A DNA stretch of 64,000 nucleotides from Croceibacterium xixiisoli (GCF_009827305.1 NZ_WTYJ01000005.1:62001-126000), one strand, 5' to 3'. Positions 8,496 to 19,200 are shown, counted from the first letter of the stretch. The notes: generated from the letters alone by a model not told the origin. Made by a program: numbers and translations.

Positions 8496-9410
8496 ATGAC
8501 TGCCGTTCCGCAGCACCGCCCCCTGCTTGCCCTGTTGATCCGTCTTGGCGCGATCGCTGCGCTCGCGTCCATGTCTGCCCTGATCAAGCTGGCATCCGAT
8601 CGCGGTATCCATCTGCTGGAAATCATGTTCTGGCGCCAGTTCGTCACCCTGCCCATTCTGGTGGGCTGGGTGCTGGCGACCACGGGCATCGCCACGCTGG
8701 CCACGCAGAAGCCCAAACGCCATTTCATGCGCTCGCTCTATGGCACGGTGGGCATGTTGCTGAACTTCGGGGCGGTTATCCTCCTGCCCCTGGCAGAGGC
8801 GACCACGCTGAATTTCACCGCCCCGATCTGGGCCACACTGTTGTCGCTGCTGCTGCTGAAGGACCATGTCGGCCCCTGGCGCTGGTCGGCCGTGGTGCTG
8901 GGGTTTATCGGCATCGTGGTGATCGCACAGCCGGGCAGCGGGCATTTCGAACTCTATGGCGCGCTGGTGGCGTTGGGCGGCGCCTTCATGATCGCGCTGA
9001 TCTCGATCCAGATCGCCGATCTCAACAAGACCGAAAAGCCGCTGACCATCGTGTTCTATTTCGCGCTGTTCAGCGTGCCGATGACCGGCGTGTTCATGCC
9101 TTTCGTCATGGGGGCGCATGATGCGGCGGGCTGGTGGCTGCTGCTCGCCATCGGCATCACCGGTTCGATCGGGCAATTGCTGCTGACGGCGGCGCTGCGG
9201 TTCGGCACGGTCGCCAGCGTGATCGTGATGGATTATTCATCGCTGTTCTGGGCCACGCTCTATGGCTGGCTGATCTTCGAAACCCTGCCGCCGACTAGCA
9301 CCTGGCTCGGGGCGCCGCTGATCGTGGCAGCGGGCGCGATCATCGCCTGGCGTGAACACCGGCTGGCGCGGCAACGCCGGCAAGCGCTGGCCATGACCGA
9401 GGGAACTTGA
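8496..9410 (+). CDS. EamA/DMT-family transporter
   Basis: A 304-residue inner-membrane protein with ten hydrophobic helices arranged as two EamA repeats. The first repeat ends with FTAPIWATLLSLLLLKDHVGPWRW and the second with VIVMDYSSLFWATLYGWLIFETLPP, the duplicated P/Y-x-W-x-x-L-x-G/L-x-x-x-x-x-E/D signatures of the drug/metabolite transporter superfamily. The C-terminal tail is basic (REHRLARQRRQ). Such proteins usually export amino acids, nucleotides or other metabolites; the substrate cannot be inferred here. The entericidin-like micro-gene follows on the same strand after 58 bases. Confidence 0.88.
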   Translation: MTAVPQHRPLLALLIRLGAIAALASMSALIKLASDRGIHLLEIMFWRQFVTLPILVGWVLATTGIATLATQKPKRHFMRSLYGTVGMLLNFGAVILLPLAEATTLNFTAPIWATLLSLLLLKDHVGPWRWSAVVLGFIGIVVIAQPGSGHFELYGALVALGGAFMIALISIQIADLNKTEKPLTIVFYFALFSVPMTGVFMPFVMGAHDAAGWWLLLAIGITGSIGQLLLTAALRFGTVASVIVMDYSSLFWATLYGWLIFETLPPTSTWLGAPLIVAAGAIIAWREHRLARQRRQALAMTEGT

Positions 9411-9468
9411 GCGGCGCGGCGGCTTTGTCTAACCGGGATCTGCTCCGTTGAGCGAAAGGACGAAACGA

Positions 9469-9600
9469 ATGCTGCGTAAGATCATCATCGCCATGACTGC
9501 TGGTGCCATCATGCTGACTGCCGGTGCCTGCAACACGGTCAAGGGTGTGGGCCGTGACATTCAGTCCGTTGGTGAAGCTGGCGACCGCGCCATTTCCTGA
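9469..9600 (+). CDS. Entericidin A/B-family lipoprotein (43 aa)
   Basis: A micro-gene reading MLRKIIIAMTAGAIMLTAG, then the putative lipidation cysteine in GACN, then TVKGVGRDIQSVGEAGDRAIS. This matches the entericidin pattern of a short signal peptide, one lipobox cysteine and a small amphipathic mature peptide with G-x-G-x-D-I/V-Q and a final alanine-rich end. A GAAAGGA ribosome site precedes ATG 9469. In E. coli EcnA and EcnB act as an antidote/toxin pair in stationary phase; here only one copy is visible. Function in this organism is unproven. The family call is good. Confidence 0.82.
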   Translation: MLRKIIIAMTAGAIMLTAGACNTVKGVGRDIQSVGEAGDRAIS

Positions 9601-9655
9601 CCTGTCAAACGGCTGGTCAAACGGCGGGGCCCAGACAGATGCCCCGTCACGATCC

Positions 9656-11653
9656 TCAGGTCTGAAACAGAAACGGCAGCCGGCTTCGCTGTTGCCGGGC
9701 GACCAGCAGGCCATAGGCCGCCGTCAGCACGCCCGCGGGTGTTTGTGCCTGCCGCAGCTTTTCCGCCAGCACCGGCAAGCCATAGCTGTCCAGCCTGCTG
9801 CCGTGCTGGATCAATCCATTTTCCAGCGTCCCGGCCAGACCCGGGCCTGCCTCGGCCCGATCCATCAGAGCCCGCCAGGCGGCGGTCAATATCCGTTTGG
9901 TGTCTTCTGCCGGCACAGCCCGGAAGGCTTGCGCGGATCGTGGCGCCAGCTTTTGCAGCCAGTCGCGCCAGGATGATTTCCGATCATCCCGATAGGGGCG
10001 CTGCCACAAGGTCAGATCGACCGTGCTGCCGTTCCCGCACAAGGTGATCGGCACCACCGACAGACGATCCCCGTCGCGCATGATCTTCGCCAGCACCGCG
10101 CCGTTCCAGCCATGGCGAACCGTGGCTTCCAGCGCTTCAATGGCGGTCGCGACAGGTTCCTCGTTATCAATCGTCAGCGCCAGCCAGTTTCCGGCACGAT
10201 CGCGGATTGGCCAGACCAGTTGCTGGGCGAAATCATCGAAATAAGGCGCGGCGCAATGCGATGGCGCCAGCAGGCAGGCCACCGGCGCGGTGCCCGCATC
10301 CAGGCCCAGGCCTGCCGTGCGCAGGAACAGCGGATGCAGTTCATCCCAATCGTGAATGGCGACGGACCATTCTGCCAATGGCACCTGAGCACGCGCGCCG
10401 ATCATCGCCCGCGCCGTTGCCGGCGCAGAAAGACGCCCTTCTGCAGAAATATTCGCGCCCTCCAGGCTGAAGCTGGCATGGGCCAGTTCGGTCAGCGGCG
10501 CAGCCTGCCACACCGGGAATTGCCGCCAGGCGATGGCGGGGGTGAACTGCGGATCCTGCCCGGCACCGCGCGCCAGCGTGGTGGACAGCCAGCGCCCCGT
10601 TTCCACTTCGCAGAACCACGCGGTCACCCCGCGCGCACCACCCACGCTGCGCCATTGTTCCCCGCCGCAGCCCACCAGCGCCAGCGGCGGCGCGGGGGTG
10701 AAATCGCGGCGCACCTTGCCCGCCAGCGTGATCTGGCGCCCGCCCTGTTCCTGCTTCAGCGCCTGCGTCAGGGCGAAGGCGCTGGCGGCCAGTTCCAGCA
10801 TGCCGTCCGGATCGAACGACACCGACCGGCGACGGCGCAAGCGCAATTGCGCTGCGATGCCGCGCAACATCGATGACAGGCGCGGCAGGCTGTCCGCGCG
10901 CGACGATACCGAGATTTCGAAGAGGGATTCTTCCAGCGGCAAAGGCGCCAGATTGAAACCGACGGTCACCACTTCGCCCAGCGCCTTGCCGACATGATCG
11001 AGGAAGGCGGGATCGATCTGCAGGCTGGTGGCCGTGTCACCCACCTCTTCCACGGTAATGGCGTCCGGCACGGTCAGCCCGAAATGCGCCCGCGCGGCGA
11101 GGACGGCGGCGGCATGATAGGCTTTTTTCTGCGCCTTGGGCGCTTTGGAGACGATGCCGTCGGCACCCTGCCCGCGCAGGATGCGGACTTCATCATCCAG
11201 TCCTTCGAAATTCACCCCGATCGCATTGGCCTGGGCGGTGATCGTGCCGGCGCCGGGCAATATCTCCAGCGCCGCACGCCAGCTGGGACGACCGGCCCAG
11301 CGTTCCAGGGCGGCAGGATCGAAAGCCTCGGCTATGTCCCTGGGATCACCCTGCGCTTCCGGCTCGGGGGCGTCCGCCTCGGCCGACTGGATCAGCATGA
11401 CCGCCGCGATGCGGTGGCGGCAGACCTCGATCGATTTGCAGGCACATTGCGCCGCGCGTGGGCCGCGCTTGTCGATCACGACCAGCTGGCCGTCGGCCTC
11501 GATCTCTGCCTTGTCCGCCTCTGCGGAAACCAGCCGCACCTTGCCATCGGTCAGATCGCGGCGGGCACGACGGACCAGGCCGGGGTTGGCCAGGGTCGCG
11601 AGCGCTGCGTCATCGAAACTGGCCAGGCTCTGGCGCAATTCGGGGCCGATCAT
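9656..11653 (-). CDS. SWIM zinc-finger protein (YehQ-like), last gene of MoxR-VWA unit
   Basis: A 665-residue protein. Near the N-terminus is a SWIM-type zinc finger, C70-x-C72-x5-C78-x-H80 in AAQCACKSIEVCRHRIAAV, expected to bind nucleic acid or protein. The remaining 580 residues form a long region without a motif I can name. The start at ATG 11653 overlaps the stop of the VWA gene (ATGA), giving translational coupling. Domain order across this and the four upstream genes equals E. coli yehI-yehL-yehM-yehP-yehQ, so this is the YehQ-like member. Function unknown even in E. coli. Confidence 0.82.
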   Translation of the reverse strand: MIGPELRQSLASFDDAALATLANPGLVRRARRDLTDGKVRLVSAEADKAEIEADGQLVVIDKRGPRAAQCACKSIEVCRHRIAAVMLIQSAEADAPEPEAQGDPRDIAEAFDPAALERWAGRPSWRAALEILPGAGTITAQANAIGVNFEGLDDEVRILRGQGADGIVSKAPKAQKKAYHAAAVLAARAHFGLTVPDAITVEEVGDTATSLQIDPAFLDHVGKALGEVVTVGFNLAPLPLEESLFEISVSSRADSLPRLSSMLRGIAAQLRLRRRRSVSFDPDGMLELAASAFALTQALKQEQGGRQITLAGKVRRDFTPAPPLALVGCGGEQWRSVGGARGVTAWFCEVETGRWLSTTLARGAGQDPQFTPAIAWRQFPVWQAAPLTELAHASFSLEGANISAEGRLSAPATARAMIGARAQVPLAEWSVAIHDWDELHPLFLRTAGLGLDAGTAPVACLLAPSHCAAPYFDDFAQQLVWPIRDRAGNWLALTIDNEEPVATAIEALEATVRHGWNGAVLAKIMRDGDRLSVVPITLCGNGSTVDLTLWQRPYRDDRKSSWRDWLQKLAPRSAQAFRAVPAEDTKRILTAAWRALMDRAEAGPGLAGTLENGLIQHGSRLDSYGLPVLAEKLRQAQTPAGVLTAAYGLLVARQQRSRLPFLFQT

Positions 11654-12786
11654 GCGATCTTCTCCCCGATCCATTCGGCGAAATGATCGGGCGTCAGCGC
11701 GGCGATCTGCATGCCGCAACCGGCCAGCCGTTCGGCCATCCGGCGATCATAGACGGGCGCGGCATCATCGCTGAGCGCGCCGAGGCCAAGCATGGTCACG
11801 CGGGCCGACGCCATGCGCCGCACCCCCGCCAACATGCGCCCCACCGGCGCCCCTTCCTCAAAATCGCTGATCAGGACGAAGATGCTGCGCGTGGGCTGGC
11901 TGATCAGCGTTTCGCAATATTCCACCGCCGCGCCGATATTGGTGCCGCCGCCCAATTGCACCGACATCAGCACTTCGACCGCGTCATGCGCCTCGCTCGA
12001 CAGATCGACCACGGAGGTGTCGAACACCACCAGCTTGACGTCGACCGCCGGCAGGGAGCTGAGGATGGAGGCCATGACCGCAGCATAGATGGTGGAACTG
12101 AGCATCGATCCCGACTGGTCGACGCACAGGATCACGGTCCAGGGCAGGCGCCGCCGGCTGCGGCCATAGAAGCGCAGGCGATCGGCCACGATCACGCCAC
12201 GTTCCGCGTCCCAGTTCTTCAGATTGTCGCGGATGGTGGCGCGCCAGTCGAAATTCTGCATCGATTTGATCTGGCTGCGGCGGAAACGGTTGGGCTTGCC
12301 GGCCAGGGCCGCCTCTATGCGCGGGCGCAGGCGGCGCAGGATATCCTCCACCACCTTGCGGGTGACCTCCCGGATCTTTTCCCGCATCGCCGGGTCGGCC
12401 TTGCCCTTGAAGGCTATCAGCGCCTTGAGCAGATCCTTGCTTGGCTCCATCGCCTCCAGCACGCCGGGGTCGGACAGCAGATCGGCCATGCCCAGATTGT
12501 CGATCGCGTGGGCCTGCACGGTTTCATAGACCGATTGCGGAAACAGCTCCCTCAATTCGCCCAGCCAGCCCAGCGGGGTCAACTGGCTGGGATCGAGCGA
12601 GCCGGCGCCGGAGGATTTCCGCTTGTCGCGGCGCAATCCGCGCTTTTCCATTTCGCGGGCATAGAGATAATCCAGCGCCCGATCTGCGCGCAAATCCTCG
12701 CGGCTCAGCCCGCCATTGGGCAAAGATCGTTCGGCATAGCGCCCGAGCGCGAGGCGCCAGCGGCGCGAAAGTTCCGGATCGCTCAT
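11650..12786 (-). CDS. VWA-domain protein (YehP/CoxE-like), partner of MoxR ATPase
   Basis: A 378-residue protein with a helical N-terminal half and a C-terminal von Willebrand factor A domain. The metal-ion-dependent adhesion site is intact: D223-x-S225-x-S227 (CVDQSGSM), a threonine in LGGGTNIG, and an aspartate in FVLISDFEEG. VWA proteins of this kind are typically recruited or remodelled by MoxR AAA+ ATPases, and a MoxR-type gene lies two genes upstream. It overlaps its neighbours by 4 bases at both ends (ATGA), which implies a single stoichiometric complex. No signal peptide, so cytoplasmic. Confidence 0.88.
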   Translation of the reverse strand: MSDPELSRRWRLALGRYAERSLPNGGLSREDLRADRALDYLYAREMEKRGLRRDKRKSSGAGSLDPSQLTPLGWLGELRELFPQSVYETVQAHAIDNLGMADLLSDPGVLEAMEPSKDLLKALIAFKGKADPAMREKIREVTRKVVEDILRRLRPRIEAALAGKPNRFRRSQIKSMQNFDWRATIRDNLKNWDAERGVIVADRLRFYGRSRRRLPWTVILCVDQSGSMLSSTIYAAVMASILSSLPAVDVKLVVFDTSVVDLSSEAHDAVEVLMSVQLGGGTNIGAAVEYCETLISQPTRSIFVLISDFEEGAPVGRMLAGVRRMASARVTMLGLGALSDDAAPVYDRRMAERLAGCGMQIAALTPDHFAEWIGEKIA

Positions 12787-15248
12787 GCCATACCGTCCTG
12801 TTCCAGCAATGTCGCCAGATCGCGATCCAGCGCGAGATTGGCCGTCATCTCGGCCTCTGAAATCGCCACCAGCGCGGCCAGATCGCCCGGTTGCGCCCCG
12901 ATCCGGATCGCCACCTCTTCCGCCAGCCGGTCTATCTCCCTTGGGTCGAGCGGCATCAGTGCGAGCCGCAGATGCGGCAGCAGGGCGAGGAAATCGGCCT
13001 GTTCCGCGTGGCCGACCACGTCATTGATGGCATCGATGATCGCCGGGGTGACCCACAGCAATTCGCGGGCGATGGCGATGATGCCGCCGAGGAAGGCGAG
13101 CCTGTCCGACGGATCGACATAGCCGCCGCGCATTTCGCCGCGCAGTCGGTCTTCCAGCAGATCCATCGACGCCTGCCCGTCGATGAGGGAAAAGGCCAGC
13201 ACCGCCCCGGCAAGCCCGGGCATCAGCATCCGCTGGTTCAGCAGCGCCAGCGCATCATCGAACAGCGCAATATCCATCGGCGCTTGCGAGGATCGGGCCA
13301 GTTCGATCAGTCCGCGCAGATCAGCGAGCGAGGCGATGGCGCCGCGCAGCTGATCTTCCCCGTAATCGGCCAATTCAGGCAGCAGGATCAGCACCCGGCG
13401 CCAGGCGGCACCGATGATCCGGTCGATCACCGAGATGTCCGTAATGCCCAGCGCATCGCGCCCGCGCCGCAACAGCACGAGATCGGTCAGGGCCGCCACC
13501 AGCGATGCCAGTTCCGGATCTTCGACGATCTGGGTTTCGACCAGCGTCAGCATCGCGCCCGCCCCGCCCTTCAGCCCGGCGCGGGTGGCGGCTGCGAACA
13601 AATCGATCGCGGCGCGGGCGTTGCGGCCCTGCCCTTCCTCTTCCAGTGCGGCCAGCTTCCAGGCCAGCACGGCGGCCAGGGCTTCATCCAGCGTGTCGGC
13701 CACTTCGGACAATTCGATCAGCCGGGCTTCCACCTGCGGTGACCAGCAGAGCGTCCAGATCTCATGCAGCCGGTCCAGCGCGGCATCATTGCGAAAATCC
13801 GGCCCGGCCGTGCGATTGGCAAAGCTGGTGCCGATCAGCGTCATGGCGTGGCAGAACCGGCTGGCGGCGCGATGGCGCGGCTTGCGATAGATATCGAGTT
13901 CCCGGCTGCGCCGATCGCCATCCTCGACCGAGAAGCCGAGCTTGCGGGCCTGTTCGCGCACCGCCTCCACCAGCGGCGGTGATCCAGCCGAAGGCGGCAC
14001 TTCGCCGATGGCATGCCCGGTCAGCCAGCTGCGCAGTTCCGCCAGCAGCGGCACATCGGCAACGGGAATTTCGCCCTTGATGAAGCTGGACCGGATCGCA
14101 TCGATCACATCGTCGCGCGTGGGGAACGGGCGCCCGCGCAGCATGGCCAGGCGTTCGGCCTGTTCGATGGCATTGACCATGACGGGGAAAGACGGCGCTT
14201 CCCCATGTTCGCCCGTGGCATTGCGCAGATGGGCGGCGAAACCGGTGATGATGTCGCGCGACAGGCCATCCCCGCCCTGCCCACGCATTTGCCACAGGCG
14301 GTCGTAATATCCAGGCAAAGGCAGGCCGGCGCCATAGCCGGAGAGGGCATCGAGCTGGCGCATGCCATAGCGGATCAGATAGGATTTTCCGCCCCTGGCA
14401 GTTGGCGCGATCGGCTGGTCGGTTGCGGCGGCAAACATCGCCCCGGCGTGGAAGCCCCCGACGATCACGATGATCGGTCCGGTAAACTCATTCCGATATT
14501 GGGCGACCAGCGCGCGCATCTGCGCTTCGCGCGGCCATGTCCCGTCCCTTGCCATCCGGGCCGGATCGGTGGCGCCGCGAATGCAGGCGCAATAGCGGCC
14601 GACATCGGCAAAGAAGCCCTGCCAGTCTTCGCTGCCCAGGCGGGTTTCGAACAGCTGATCCCACACCTCATTGCCATCCCGGCAACCGAGTTCGCGGGCG
14701 AGCGCTGTCACATAATCGCCGACATCGAAAGGATGCTCGTCACCCAGCAGCGATCGGCCCGGCGTATCGCCCGGTTCAGCCAAATCCCCTGTCTCATCAA
14801 GCATTTCCCGCGCGGTAGAAGGAAGATCGATGAAGCGCGCCGGGATGCCACGCCCCTGCGCCGCCTGCAAAGCGATCAGTTCCGGGCTATGGGCGCAGAA
14901 CGGGAAATAGCTGACCGCGCGGCGTGTTGCGCCATGGGCATCGTGGCCCGCCTCGCCCTTTTCGGCGTCCTTCAGCGCGACCACGGCGATGGGCGCGCGG
15001 GTGCGCGGATCGCACACCATCTCGATCAGCGGATCGAAGTCGCACGGCCCTTCCACCAGAATGGCCGCCGGTTCGATTTCGGCGATCATGCGTTCCAGAT
15101 GCGCCGCGCAGGCCGGGCTGTGGTGGCGTATCGGCACCACCCACAGATCCCGATCCTGATCATGCAGCGCCGGTATCTCCAGCGGGGCAATGTCCAACCG
15201 CCTTACCCCAGTTTCAGCGACCGGGCCGCCTGATAGAATTCCTTCCAC
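12783..15248 (-). CDS. DUF5682 family protein (YehM-like), possible Tiki-fold hydrolase
   Basis: A protein of about 821 residues. The N-terminal 270 residues contain VPIRHHSPACAAHL (His42, His43), ILVEGP (Glu66), a W-P-R-E-A-Q-M-R helix around 238-246, and IVGGFHAG (His267). That order resembles the GxxH...E...R-x-x-M...GGxH signature of the TraB/EreA/ChaN (Tiki) superfamily; this link is my inference. The C-terminal 500 residues are mostly helical with no motif I can name. GTG 15248 overlaps the ATPase gene by 46 bases; TTG 15197 is an alternative start just after that gene. It ends in an ATGA overlap with the VWA gene. Confidence 0.82.
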   Translation of the reverse strand: MEGILSGGPVAETGVRRLDIAPLEIPALHDQDRDLWVVPIRHHSPACAAHLERMIAEIEPAAILVEGPCDFDPLIEMVCDPRTRAPIAVVALKDAEKGEAGHDAHGATRRAVSYFPFCAHSPELIALQAAQGRGIPARFIDLPSTAREMLDETGDLAEPGDTPGRSLLGDEHPFDVGDYVTALARELGCRDGNEVWDQLFETRLGSEDWQGFFADVGRYCACIRGATDPARMARDGTWPREAQMRALVAQYRNEFTGPIIVIVGGFHAGAMFAAATDQPIAPTARGGKSYLIRYGMRQLDALSGYGAGLPLPGYYDRLWQMRGQGGDGLSRDIITGFAAHLRNATGEHGEAPSFPVMVNAIEQAERLAMLRGRPFPTRDDVIDAIRSSFIKGEIPVADVPLLAELRSWLTGHAIGEVPPSAGSPPLVEAVREQARKLGFSVEDGDRRSRELDIYRKPRHRAASRFCHAMTLIGTSFANRTAGPDFRNDAALDRLHEIWTLCWSPQVEARLIELSEVADTLDEALAAVLAWKLAALEEEGQGRNARAAIDLFAAATRAGLKGGAGAMLTLVETQIVEDPELASLVAALTDLVLLRRGRDALGITDISVIDRIIGAAWRRVLILLPELADYGEDQLRGAIASLADLRGLIELARSSQAPMDIALFDDALALLNQRMLMPGLAGAVLAFSLIDGQASMDLLEDRLRGEMRGGYVDPSDRLAFLGGIIAIARELLWVTPAIIDAINDVVGHAEQADFLALLPHLRLALMPLDPREIDRLAEEVAIRIGAQPGDLAALVAISEAEMTANLALDRDLATLLEQDGMA

Positions 15249-16294
15249 ACGCCCGACCGGCCCGCCCGTTCCTTCACGATATGATCGACATAGGCGCGCA
15301 GCCGTTTGCCATCATCGGGTGAATCCTTGAGCACCACGCCCTGCAGCTGGCGCGCGACATGCGCGCCTGACAATCTGCCATCGTCGAGATAGGCCGCCTC
15401 CAGCGCGGCGGCGTGCAGCACATTGACTGCCTCGGCCGTGGACATGACGGCATCGGGGCGGGTCAGCGCGACACCCTCTGCCGTGCGTCCGGTGCGCAGA
15501 TCCTGGAAGGTCTTGACCAGCACATCGGCCACGTCGCGTTCGCCGCTGATCGAAACCCCGGCCGTGCCGAGCCGTTCAGCGAGCTGCCGCAGCACCAGTT
15601 CGCGTTCGAATTCGGGATCGGCGATCGGATGCACGGTTTCGAAATTGAACCGGCGTTTCAAGGCGCTGGACATTTCATGCACCCCGCGATCGCGCAAATT
15701 GGCCGTGGCGATGACATTGAAGCCGGGCGTAGCAGTGGCGACGGAATCCGATCCCAGTTCGGGCAGCGCCAGCGACTTTTCCGACAGGATCGAAATCAGC
15801 GCATCCTGCACTTCGGGCGGGCAGCGGGTGATTTCCTCAAACCGGACGATCCGCCCCGTGCGCATGGCGTTGAGCACCGGCGAAGGCACCAGCGCCCGCT
15901 CGCTCGGCCCTTCGGCCAGCAGCAGGGCGTAGTTCCAGCCATAGCGGATGTGATCTTCGGTGGTGCCGGCCGATCCCTGCACCACCAGCCCGGATGTGCC
16001 GCAGACGGCCGCCGCCAGCAGTTCGGACAGCAGGGATTTGGCCGTGCCCGGTTCGCCCACCAGCATCAGCCCCTGCTGGCTCATCAGGCTGACGATCGCA
16101 CGATCGACCAGCGGATCATCGCCATAGAACTTGCGCGACACCCCCAGCTTCTGGTCACCCAGCAGGAAAGAGCGGACCGCGCGGGGGGACAATTGCCAGC
16201 CCGGCGGGCGCGGGAATGTGTCCTGCGCCGCCAGCGCCGAAAGCTCCGCCGCATAGCGCAGTTCGGCCGAGGGGCGGATCATCTGTTGCGTCAT
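15203..16294 (-). CDS. MoxR-type AAA+ ATPase (YehL-like)
   Basis: A 363-residue AAA+ ATPase of the MoxR/RavA branch. Walker A is GEPGTAKS (80-87), Walker B lies in GRIVRFEEITRCPPEVQDALISILSE, sensor 1 in FNVIATANLRDRG, and an arginine finger region in ALKRRFNFE; a short lid domain completes it. MoxR proteins act as chaperones that insert cofactors into, or remodel, VWA partners. ATG 16294 overlaps the DUF4132 stop (ATGA). It is the only NTPase of the five-gene unit and therefore its probable motor. Confidence 0.9.
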   Translation of the reverse strand: MTQQMIRPSAELRYAAELSALAAQDTFPRPPGWQLSPRAVRSFLLGDQKLGVSRKFYGDDPLVDRAIVSLMSQQGLMLVGEPGTAKSLLSELLAAAVCGTSGLVVQGSAGTTEDHIRYGWNYALLLAEGPSERALVPSPVLNAMRTGRIVRFEEITRCPPEVQDALISILSEKSLALPELGSDSVATATPGFNVIATANLRDRGVHEMSSALKRRFNFETVHPIADPEFERELVLRQLAERLGTAGVSISGERDVADVLVKTFQDLRTGRTAEGVALTRPDAVMSTAEAVNVLHAAALEAAYLDDGRLSGAHVARQLQGVVLKDSPDDGKRLRAYVDHIVKERAGRSGVWKEFYQAARSLKLG

Positions 16295-19200
16295 ACGTAG
16301 GCCTTCTTGTTCCATTCGGCGTCGAAGCCGGTGCCCTTGTCGGCAATATCATGCAGATCGCGCCAGCATTCGGCCAGCAACACGGGCGGCACATCGCCCA
16401 GCGCGACCTTGCCGCCATAGCTGCCACCGACGCCCTGCCCCTTCAGCTTGCGGAAGCCGAGAGACTGCAAGGCCGCCGGGCGGTTTTCTTCCGGCAGGGG
16501 GCTGCCGGTGAATTCGATCTCCACGATCAGCCCGGCATCGCGATAGGTTTTCTCATAGGTCAGGAACCACCCGCCATCCTGCGCCGGGCCACGCTGATAG
16601 CCCAGCTTACCCGCCGTCCCGCGCAGCTTGAAGGTTTCGATCATCCAGCCTTCGCGGTCCATGATATCCCGCGCGGAAACCATCTGTTTCGTGAGTTCCG
16701 GCAATTCCCGCCCGAACTGGTCGAAGGGCGGCTTGATCGCATAATCGGTCAGATGCTGGCGCCATGCGGCGATGACATCGGCATCCAGCAGGGACGAATG
16801 CGCCAGCCGGATTTCGGCGAAGCCGGCAATGTCGACATCGCCATCGTCGCGATCGGTAAAGCTGCCATCACCCATCGGGCGGAAGGTTTCGCCTTCGTTT
16901 CCGTCCGCATCCAGCCCCTGCCACACCAGCCGGGTTGCCAGCCGCCCGACGATCGGATGGCCGAGGATGAAGCTTTCCCAATCTTCGCGCAGCCAATGGC
17001 GCTGCAGGCACATCGCTTCCTGCAGGCGTTCGGCCTGCGCGGTGATGACCTGCTTCACTTCCTTCCTGGCATTGCTCAGCGCCTTCTTGGCGGCATCCAC
17101 AGCGGGCTTTTCTTCATCCACGCGCGGTCCGGGCAGGGATTTCACCTCCTTGCCATCGGCGTTGAACAGCACGACCGCATCACTTTCATCCAGCCGCGCG
17201 GTGTAGCGCCGGTTGTCCCCGCATTCGAGATCGAGCGTGCCATCGGCTTCGAACCCGCCGTGCGGAATGGTCCGATCGGCCAGCAGCGCCGCCGTCCAGC
17301 CATTGCGATCGGCGATGGCTTCGATCAGCGATCCGGCCAGCGCCTGCACGCTCTTCTGCTTGGTGCGGTTGGATGCGACCAGCACGACCTGCAGCGCCGC
17401 GCTGGAACTGTTGGCCGCCAATGCCTCCAGCAAAGCTTTCGCCTGCGACACCCGCCCGCCGTGATCCTTCAGATAAGCGCGCACCCGCTGCGCCGCATCG
17501 GCGCCATTGACGTGGGTGGTGAGCGCCAGCATGCCCTTGCTGTCGGCCGTGCTGCTCAGATAGATTCCGGCGTGATCCGATTTCAGCCGGGCGAACACGA
17601 TGCCCCGATCGGTCGGCCAGTAATCCGCGCTCTGCGGCCAGCGCTTGGCATAATCGATATTCTGCTGCAGCCGCGTATCGACATGGGCCATGGCGAAGGC
17701 ATTGGCCTCCTCATCCGTGGGCGTGCGCGTGTCTTCATCGATCCAGCCGGTCAGCACCATCCAGCCCAGCCGATGCGCGTCGCCCGGCGCCAGGCGATCG
17801 AGCCACAATTCCATCAGCGCATTGCCGCCGGGCTGCTTCAGCTTGACCGCCAGCAACACCCACCAGCGCGGCAGCACCGGATCGACATCGCTGCCATCTG
17901 CCCATTTCAGCGCCGGCAGCTGATCGAAGGGAAACCATTCAAGTCCCTTGGTCTTCGCCTTGGCGATGCCGGCCTTGGCTTCCTTCACCATGGCGGCATG
18001 GTCGAAATATTCCGACACATCTTCACCCATGCGTTCCAGGGCGGAGATCATCGCGGCGCGCGCGACATCGCTCTTGTCCTTCTTCAGCGCCTGGCGGATG
18101 GCCGGCGCCTGATCCCGGTCGCCGCGCCGCGCCAGCCAGTCGGCCGCCAGCGCGCGCGTATCCTGCCGGCCGTCTTCCAGCTGCAGCGCGATCGAACCGC
18201 CGATGCCCGGCGTGTCACGCAGCAGATTGCGTGCGGCATCCCGAACGCGGGAGGATGAGTCATTGGCCAGGATCATCAGCCGCGGGCGATAGCGTTCGGG
18301 CAGAGCCGGCATGCCGGCGAGCAGATCCAGGCCGATCATGGCGCGCATGGCATTCTGGCCCGATTGCGGCACCAGCCCCAGCGCTTCGTCCAGCAGTTCG
18401 ATCCGCTGCAGCACATAGGGCCAGAGCGGCGCTTCCAGCTCGGGCAGTGCCCAATACCAGTTGCGGGTCAGATGTTCGTGCAGGAAATCGCTGCCGCCAT
18501 GTTCCAGCCACAGCGCGGCAATGGTGCGCAGGTCCGCCCCCTTGGCCACCCGCCGCTGCACCGCTGCCCCCACCGGTCCGGACCATTCGCTGAACAGGCT
18601 GATGAAATTGCTGTTGCTGGAGGCCACGCTCAGCCGCATCAGATGGTAAAGCGTGATATCGGGATGATCGAGAAACGCCTCCACCGCCGGGTGGCGCAGC
18701 AGGCTTGAGGTCATCCAGGCCAGCGGCTTGCGCTGATGCTGAGCCGATCCGGATCCTTCGGCCAGCTTGCGCAGCTTCTCGAGATCGCCGGCGCTTACTT
18801 CTGCACTGTGCTTCGTCCAGTGCCACTTCTGCTTCGCCGCATCGCTCTGGCGTGCCTCCCGATAGATGCGGTTGAATTCTTCCATCGCAGGCTTCAGCAC
18901 GGCCATCACCTCCGGGCCGATCGGCGTGGATTGCGGGATCGGCTCTGTGGGCGGGGCGGCGATCCAGCTGCCATCGACGGCGGTGAAACCTTCCTCCCCG
19001 TCGGGCTGCCGGTTCTCATCCACCGCAATCGCGCTGGTCGTCGCACCGGTGGAGCGATCTAGCGCTGCGAGCACCTTGGCCGAGGTTTCCCCTTCGCGGA
19101 TCTTTTCCAGCAGCGCCGGCGCGGCGGCATCCAGCGTGCCGGCGATCACATCGACCAGCTCGGCGCGCTGCCCGGGCGCAGCGCTGGTGAGCCGTTCCTC

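Noticed and set aside
9403-9440. An EcfG promoter for the entericidin-like gene
   Set aside because: GGAAC is present but at 16 or 17 bases there is CTTT or TTTG, not a GTT core.
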